Below are positions 58,839-64,000 of a stretch of DNA of 64,000 bases, piece by piece. Made by a program: the position numbers and the translations under genes. The notes beneath the pieces are model-generated. The model was given only the letters and a program-made list of their open reading frames with translations. It was not told where the DNA came from and ran no database searches. The DNA comes from Streptomyces violaceorubidus (lineage in GTDB: Bacteria; Actinomycetota; Actinomycetes; Streptomycetales; Streptomycetaceae), in assembly GCF_000717995.1 (NCBI RefSeq), contig NZ_JODM01000014.1:146960-210959 (forward strand), given 5' to 3'. Numbering within the stretch: the first letter of the stretch is position 1; every line of letters begins with the position of its first letter.

Positions 58839-59264
58839 ATGCGTCTGCCCGTCGAGCTCAGGCATGTCGCCCCGCGACTGGCCACCGGGGCTTTCATTCT
58901 CAACTCCGGTCTGGCCAAGCGCGGAGCCGATGAGCAGACCGCCGCCATGATGCACGGAATGGCGAAGAACACCTATCCGTTCCTCGGGAAAATGCAGCCC
59001 TCGACATTCGTCCGGCTGCTGTGTGCCGGTGAGATCGCATTGGGCACCGCGCTGCTCCTGCCGGTCGTACCGACGGCTCTGGCGGGCATCGGCCTGACCG
59101 CGTTCTCGGCGGGACTGGTGGGACTTTATCTGCGCACCCCGGGAATGCGCGAGGAGGGCAGCCTGCGCCCGACGCAGGAGGGAACGGCCCTGGCGAAGGA
59201 CACCTGGATGCTCGGCATCGGGGTGGGGTTCGTCGTGGACGGAGCCACGAGCAGGTCGTGCTGA
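58839..59264 (+). CDS. DoxX-like membrane protein
   Basis: A 141-residue protein with three to four hydrophobic helices. The text APRLATGAFILNSGLAKRGAD, FVRLLCAGEIALGTALLLPVVPT, LAGIGLTAFSAGLVGLYL and LGIGVGFVVDG follows the actinobacterial DoxX-like pattern. AGGAG lies before ATG 58839. Codon use is somewhat less GC-biased (for example TTC ATT CTC, GGA CTT TAT) than its neighbours. A short hairpin GTGTC-ttc-GACAC lies at 58807-58819 upstream. Role unknown, possibly membrane redox homeostasis. Confidence 0.75.
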   Translation: MRLPVELRHVAPRLATGAFILNSGLAKRGADEQTAAMMHGMAKNTYPFLGKMQPSTFVRLLCAGEIALGTALLLPVVPTALAGIGLTAFSAGLVGLYLRTPGMREEGSLRPTQEGTALAKDTWMLGIGVGFVVDGATSRSC

Positions 59265-59599
59265 CCGCTTCCGCGGCCGGTGGACCGGCTGCCGGGGTAA
59301 CGGCGAGTTGCCGAGGAATTAACGGCGGACCACGGAATCCGTAATGCCGTCCCATTCCGGTCCGAGATCGTCGGATCGAGGGCGGAACGGTACCGGTTCA
59401 CACTTCGGCATCACTATGCTGACACCGCTTCGCCCAGTCGGCGCAGCGGCTGCCGGCGCACCCGGGGAGGGGTGCCGACCGCGGCCTTTGGGGGGTGCGG
59501 AGTAATTCGGGGGTGACGCCGTCATGTCTGGGTGCCATTTCCCGCGGGATTCTCGTCCCGCCGCCCCGGTATCCGTGTGACGAAAGCCGAGGAATTCCC
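59265..59599 (+). other. Gene-free interval before the fascin-like gene
   Basis: A 335-base stretch with no convincing gene on either strand. It is patchily AT-richer than average (GAGGAATTAACGG, ATCACTATGCTGAC), compatible with promoters; TATGCT near 59417 is a possible -10 element for the secreted protein gene. The open frame from 59495 is in phase with the secreted protein but lacks a signal peptide at that start. No clear terminator hairpin with T run follows the DoxX-like gene. Confidence 0.5.
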
Positions 59600-60265
59600 G
59601 TGAGACGTACGACCTCCGTCCTGCTGTCCCTGAGCGCCCTGCTCGCCACGTCCGCGCTGACCGTCCCCACCGCCGTCGCCGCCCCGCGCGCCGACGGGCC
59701 CGCCGCCGCGCCGGCCGGATGGGAGGCGGTGGACGCGTCCGCACTGGCGCGGATCACCGGGGAGAAGGACGCCCGGCGCGCCCCGCTCGCCGCCGGGGAC
59801 ACCGCCGCCTCGGAGCCCGAGCTGCTGGCCGTGCAGTCGGCCCGCAACGACCGCTTCGTGGCCACCGAGAAGAACTACGCGGAGCCGAACACCGGTGTCC
59901 AGCGGGCCCGTTCGACCGAGTTCGGCGGCTCCTGGGAGAGCTACGCCTTCGAGTGGGACGAGGCCAGCGAGACCTACGCGCTGCGCTCCCTGGCCAACGA
60001 CCGCTACGTGGCGGTGGAGAAGAACTACACCGGCAGCGCCCAGAACATCCTGCGCGCCCGCTCCACCAGCGTGGGCGGCTGGGAGCGGTTCGTCCTCTAC
60101 TACAACGAGAGCCTGGACCGCTGGGCGCTCCAGTCCACGCTCAACGGACTCTTCGTCGCCATGGAGAACGGCTACACCGGTTCGCTCCAGTACGCGCTGC
60201 GCGCCCGCTCCACCGACGTGACGGGTTCGTGGGAGGAGTTCACGCTCTACGACATCGGCGCCTGA
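59600..60265 (+). CDS. Secreted beta-trefoil (fascin-like) protein
   Basis: A 221-residue exported protein. GTG 59600 follows GAGGAA and starts a Sec signal peptide (RRTTSVLLSLSALLATSALT, cleavage near AVAA). A ~40-residue Ala/Pro-rich segment precedes three homologous units of ~45 residues, each carrying S-x-x-N-x-x-(F/Y)-V-A-x-E-(K/N)-x-Y: SARNDRFVATEKNY, SLANDRYVAVEKNY and STLNGLFVAMENGY. This is the beta-trefoil repeat of the fascin-like family. It has no partner domain. Carbohydrate or protein binding outside the cell is likely, but the ligand is unknown. Confidence 0.8.
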   Translation: MRRTTSVLLSLSALLATSALTVPTAVAAPRADGPAAAPAGWEAVDASALARITGEKDARRAPLAAGDTAASEPELLAVQSARNDRFVATEKNYAEPNTGVQRARSTEFGGSWESYAFEWDEASETYALRSLANDRYVAVEKNYTGSAQNILRARSTSVGGWERFVLYYNESLDRWALQSTLNGLFVAMENGYTGSLQYALRARSTDVTGSWEEFTLYDIGA

Positions 60266-60990
60266 CGCCGGTCCTGCTCGGCGAGGGCCGGCATCGCCTC
60301 GATAGTGTCCTCGCCGGGCAGGGTTGCGTGGTCACCCACGACCTTCGGCGCGGACGGGGCCGTGAGGTGCGCCCCAGCCGCAGGGCCCTGGTGAGATCCG
60401 TGCCGTCGCACAGCCCGGCGAGGAATCCGGCGGCGAACGCGTCGCCCGCGCCGACCGGCTCGACGACCTCGGTGGCCAGGGCGGGCACGGTGCACCTGCC
60501 GTGCCCGGCGAACGCGGTGGCGCCCCGCCCGCCGCCCTTGACGACGAGGACCCGCGGTCGGCCCAGCAGCCGGCGGACGTCCCGTGCGCCGAGGTCGGCG
60601 CCCCACAGGTCCCGGGCCTCGTCCAGGCCGACGAGGACGATGCCGGCGCGGTCGGCCGGCTCCCGCGGCACGGTGGCGGCTGTGCCCGGCGGCCACCGTG
60701 CGGGGCGGTGGTCTGCGTCGAAACTGACGGCTTGGGCACGTCGCTCCGGCGGGGTGCTCGGCGCCCGTTCCACCAGGGCCCGACAGGACGGGGACAGGGC
60801 CGGTGTCACCCCGGCGAGGTGGAGCAGGGCGGCCCCGTCGATCCGAGCGTCGCCCCGGAGGCCGGGGCCGCTGGGGCCGAGGGCCGAGGCCGCGAAACCC
60901 CCGCGGGAGTGGTGCACACGGGTCCCGGTGGCGCCCGGGTCCTTCAGGAGCAGGCCGGTCGGCCGGGCCCGTCCGGTACTGACGCGGCAT
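60247..60990 (-). pseudogene. Decayed PfkB-family sugar kinase (2-keto-3-deoxygluconate kinase-like)
   Basis: Recognisable PfkB text begins abruptly with RPTGLLLKDPGATGTRV around 60985-60940 and continues through AALLHLAGVTPALS, VSFDADHRPARW, VLVGLDEARDLWGADLG, VLVVKGGGRGATAF and the catalytic GAGDAFAAGFLAGL. The first ~100 residues of a normal kinase are absent; a stop precedes the homologous part. Near 60370, after RALRLG, the frame is lost, and the proper C-terminus (HLTAPSAPKVVGDHATLP) continues in the neighbouring frame. Two independent lesions mark it as a remnant. Its 3' end overlaps the convergent secreted protein gene by 19 bases. Confidence 0.75.
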
Positions 60991-61156
60991 CACCGCGACG
61001 CGGGGCGGACCGGTGAGCCGACGGCGTACGCCGCGCCCCCGGCACGGCCCTCCGGCGCTGCCCCCTACCCCGGCCACCACATCCAAGTTGCGCGTTTTGC
61101 CCGATTCCTCATGGTGACCCGGACGGAGGACACCGACGTGCGACGAGGTGAGAGAC

Positions 61157-61558
61157 ATGCTGGTGCTGGGCCTCCTGCTCATGGCGGGCGCCGCCGCCTT
61201 CGCGGGCCTGCTAATCGCGTACAACCTGTCCGGCGGTCCGGACTACACCGTGACGCTGCTGGGGAGCGAGCCATTCACGATCAGTACGCTCGGGGCGTTT
61301 CTCGGCGGTATCGCCCTGACCCTGATCTTCGGCCTGGGCATGTGGATGCTCCTGGCCGGGACGGTACTGGCGCGCCACCGCGGCAAGAAGCGCCGCCGGG
61401 ATCGCGAGACCGCCAGGCAAGCCACCGCCGAGCGTGACGCACTGGCCGGACGCCTGGAGGGTCCGGGCAGCAGCACGGACACCGCGGACCAGCCCGCGGG
61501 TCACCGCCGTCCGGCCGCCCACCGGCCGCAGTGGCTGCGACCGCACGGCCACCACTGA
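61157..61558 (+). CDS. Two-helix membrane protein of unknown function
   Basis: A 133-residue protein. ATG 61157 is chosen over GTG 61148 because GAGG then has proper spacing. Two hydrophobic helices (LVLGLLLMAGAAAFAGLLIAYN minus its ends, residues ~2-22, and LGAFLGGIALTLIFGLGMWMLLAG, ~46-70) are followed by a very basic tail (HRGKKRRRDRETARQ) and a Pro/His-rich end. The layout resembles LapA-type envelope proteins of actinobacteria. Function unknown. It is divergent from the decayed kinase gene. Confidence 0.7.
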   Translation: MLVLGLLLMAGAAAFAGLLIAYNLSGGPDYTVTLLGSEPFTISTLGAFLGGIALTLIFGLGMWMLLAGTVLARHRGKKRRRDRETARQATAERDALAGRLEGPGSSTDTADQPAGHRRPAAHRPQWLRPHGHH

Positions 61559-61721
61559 CCGAACGCCGACCAGAACACGGCCGACCGGTCCGGCTCACCC
61601 GCCGGACCGGTCGGCCGACCCGCTTCGGGCCCGCTGCGGCCCGTACGGCAGGCACTCAGCCGAGGACCGGGTCACCGGGGCCGCGGGCCGGGCCCGGTTC
61701 CGCACATGTGAGACTGACGGG

Positions 61722-62351
61722 ATGCTCCTGCAGTTCGTGGCCGCGGTCGGCGTCCTGGCCGTACTGACCATGGTGCCCGGGCCCGACATGGCCGTCGTGA
61801 CCAAGCGGGCCGTCGCCTCCGGGTGGCGGGACGGGCTGCGGACGGTGGGCGGGATCACCGCGGGGCTTCTGGTCCGGGGTGTGCTCGCGGTGGTGGGTCT
61901 CGCCGCCGTGCTGGCCGCGTCCGCCACCGCGTACACGGCGGTCAAACTGGCGGGCGCCGCCTATCTGGTCCTCCTCGGGGTCCAGGCGCTGCTCCAGAGC
62001 CGTCGCGCCCCCTCGCGGTCGGCGGCGGGTGCGCTCGCCCCGCCCCGCGGCAACCCCTGGCGGACCGGTCTGGTCGGCAACGTGCTCAATCCGAAGATCG
62101 CCGTCTTCTCCACGGGTCTGCTGCCGGCGTTGGCCCCGACGGGGCTGCCTCCCCACGCCGGCATGGCCCTGCTGGTTCTCGTGCACACGATGCTCACCAT
62201 GCTCACCGCGGTCCGGCTCGGCGGATACGTGCTGCTGCTGTCCAAGGCGCGCGCCTTCTTCGAGAAGCCCGCCGTACGCCAGGGCATGGACCGCGTCACC
62301 GGGACCGTACTGATCGGATTCGGACCGAAGGTCGCCACGGCCCGGCCCTGA
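61722..62351 (+). CDS. LysE/RhtB-family amino acid exporter
   Basis: A 209-residue membrane protein with about six helices. The N-terminal motif VLTMVPGPDMAVVTKRAVASGWRDGLR (in outline) with the P-G-P signature, GGITAGLLV, AGAAYLVLLGVQALLQSR and GNVLNPKIAVFSTGLLP are the standard LysE/RhtB landmarks. The last helix and tail are slightly unusual (VLIGFGPKVATARP rather than the usual LGLRLA-type ending). Likely exports a neutral or basic amino acid or homoserine-lactone-like compound. The ribosome site is weak. A GNAT gene follows 31 bases downstream. Confidence 0.85.
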   Translation: MLLQFVAAVGVLAVLTMVPGPDMAVVTKRAVASGWRDGLRTVGGITAGLLVRGVLAVVGLAAVLAASATAYTAVKLAGAAYLVLLGVQALLQSRRAPSRSAAGALAPPRGNPWRTGLVGNVLNPKIAVFSTGLLPALAPTGLPPHAGMALLVLVHTMLTMLTAVRLGGYVLLLSKARAFFEKPAVRQGMDRVTGTVLIGFGPKVATARP

Positions 62352-62382
62352 GCCCGTGCCCCGCCGGAAGGAGAAAAGCACG

Positions 62383-63114
62383 ATGCCGCACGACGACACG
62401 ATGCCGCTCGACGACGACCCCGTCCTGGACGATCCGGTGGGCCGGTCGCTCGGCGGCCGGCACGCGCCTCTCGCCCGACGGCTCGGGCGCGCCGCCACCT
62501 ACCGGGCGGACGTGGCGACGTTCTCCACCGTGTCCACCGCTCCCGATGCGCGGGACTGGGCCGATCTGGCCGAGTTGCTCGGCCCGGCCGCCTTCGCCGA
62601 CATGTTCAGCTCCCCGGCGGTCCCGCCGCCGGACTGGGAGCCGGTCTTCAGCCTTGAGGGCCGCCAGATGATCTGGCCCGCCGGTGGCCGCCCCGACCTC
62701 TCCGGCGCCGAACCCGGCCCGGACGTGGTCGAGTTGGGCGCGGACAGCGTGCCCGAGATGCTCGACCTCGTCGCACGGACCGGGCCGGGGCCCTTCTGGC
62801 CGCGCACCCACGAACTCGGCACCTACCTCGGAATCCGCGTCGACGGCACCCTGGTGGCCATGGCAGGAGAACGGCTGCGGCCTCCGGGGTGGACCGAGAT
62901 CAGCGCCGTGTGCACCGCTCCCGAGGCACGCGGGCGGGGCCACGCCGCCCGCCTGGTCGGTACGCTCGCCTCCCGCGTCCTGGCGCGCGGCGAACGCCCG
63001 TTCCTGCACGTGGCCGAGGCGAACACGGGGGCGCTCGCGTTGTACGAGCGCCTCGGCTTCAAGACGCGCAGGCAGGTGACCTTCCGGGGCTTCCGCACCC
63101 CTCCGGGGCGCTGA
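62383..63114 (+). CDS. GNAT-family N-acetyltransferase
   Basis: A 243-residue protein. ATG 62383 follows GGAAGGAG. The N-terminal ~110 residues are an extra region rich in Asp, Pro and Ala (DDTMPLDDDPVLDDPVG), and the C-terminal ~130 residues form a GNAT fold with the acetyl-CoA loop VCTAPEARGRGHAARLVG and the end motif HVAEANTGALALYERLGFK. The double-domain layout resembles GNATs that act on small amines or metabolites. It is likely co-transcribed with the LysE gene 31 bases upstream, perhaps dealing with the same compound. Confidence 0.85.
   Translation: MPHDDTMPLDDDPVLDDPVGRSLGGRHAPLARRLGRAATYRADVATFSTVSTAPDARDWADLAELLGPAAFADMFSSPAVPPPDWEPVFSLEGRQMIWPAGGRPDLSGAEPGPDVVELGADSVPEMLDLVARTGPGPFWPRTHELGTYLGIRVDGTLVAMAGERLRPPGWTEISAVCTAPEARGRGHAARLVGTLASRVLARGERPFLHVAEANTGALALYERLGFKTRRQVTFRGFRTPPGR

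Positions 63115-64000
<886 letters not shown>

Overview
This 64 kb window looks like chromosomal DNA of a Streptomyces species, or a very close actinomycete. The evidence is the very high GC content with strong third-position G/C, frequent GTG starts behind GGAGG-type ribosome sites, abundant 4-base ATGA/GTGA gene overlaps, an actinobacterial iron box, a dispersed GC-rich repeat I associate with Streptomyces, and the gene families present (ECF sigma factor with a SnoaL-like tail, streptogrisin-type protease, DUF2470, Tat-exported PhoD, pentapeptide-repeat protein). The combination of a CYP102B-like P450 with rhamnose genes recalls, from memory only, an arm region of the S. coelicolor chromosome. 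I see no rRNA, tRNA, CRISPR array, insertion sequence, integrase or origin.

Layout. 1-1197: end of a cation/proton-antiporter-like gene pair and a VanZ gene. 1328-7529: secreted GH16 glucanase with ricin-type lectin domain, HhH-PHP phosphoesterase, HAD hydrolase, frameshifted FUSC transporter, epimerase. 7593-14401: small acidic protein, ROK regulator, FBP zinc-finger protein, intact FUSC transporter, unknown conserved protein, lipoprotein lactonase, iron-box-controlled DUF2470 protein. 14520-20802: TetR regulator divergent from a P450, Cys-rich pentapeptide-repeat protein, sigma factor whose N-terminus is built of 18-bp tandem repeats, PIG-L deacetylase, S33 peptidase.

20917-35074 is the metabolic core. 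A LacI regulator, L-rhamnose mutarotase and a four-gene sugar ABC importer (rhaSTPQ) lie divergent to rhamnose isomerase, a fused aldolase/dehydrogenase and rhamnulokinase, followed directly by lutABC. Together they could take up L-rhamnose and convert it through rhamnulose-1-phosphate to DHAP and lactaldehyde, then to L-lactate and pyruvate. Each divergent promoter carries a LacI-type palindrome.

35199-43282: MacB-like ABC transporter pair closed by a strong terminator; cupin/PLP-dehydratase/DauR-like regulator group; PhoD phosphatase; streptogrisin-like protease with a carbohydrate-binding tail. 43345-47234 is the least explained part: a tightly coupled minus-strand operon that begins with a 62-residue acidic peptide and continues with an unknown 235-residue protein, two tandem paralogues of unknown function and a serine-beta-lactamase-fold hydrolase. 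It has the architecture of a peptide-tailoring (RiPP-like) locus without any recognised tailoring enzyme.

47347-63114: methyltransferase, MscS channel, MMPL exporter with MarR regulator, SDR-DUF2867 protein, small stress-type proteins (DUF3140, DUF2945), thioesterase, VOC protein, quinone oxidoreductase, DoxX-like protein, secreted fascin-like beta-trefoil protein, a decayed sugar-kinase gene, a LysE exporter and a GNAT acetyltransferase. The window ends inside ilvC, which has lost about 125 bp internally and is out of frame. Four genes in the window carry frame disruptions (1-265, 4874-6140, 60247-60990, 63412-64000), so either local gene decay or consensus errors in the sequence must be considered.
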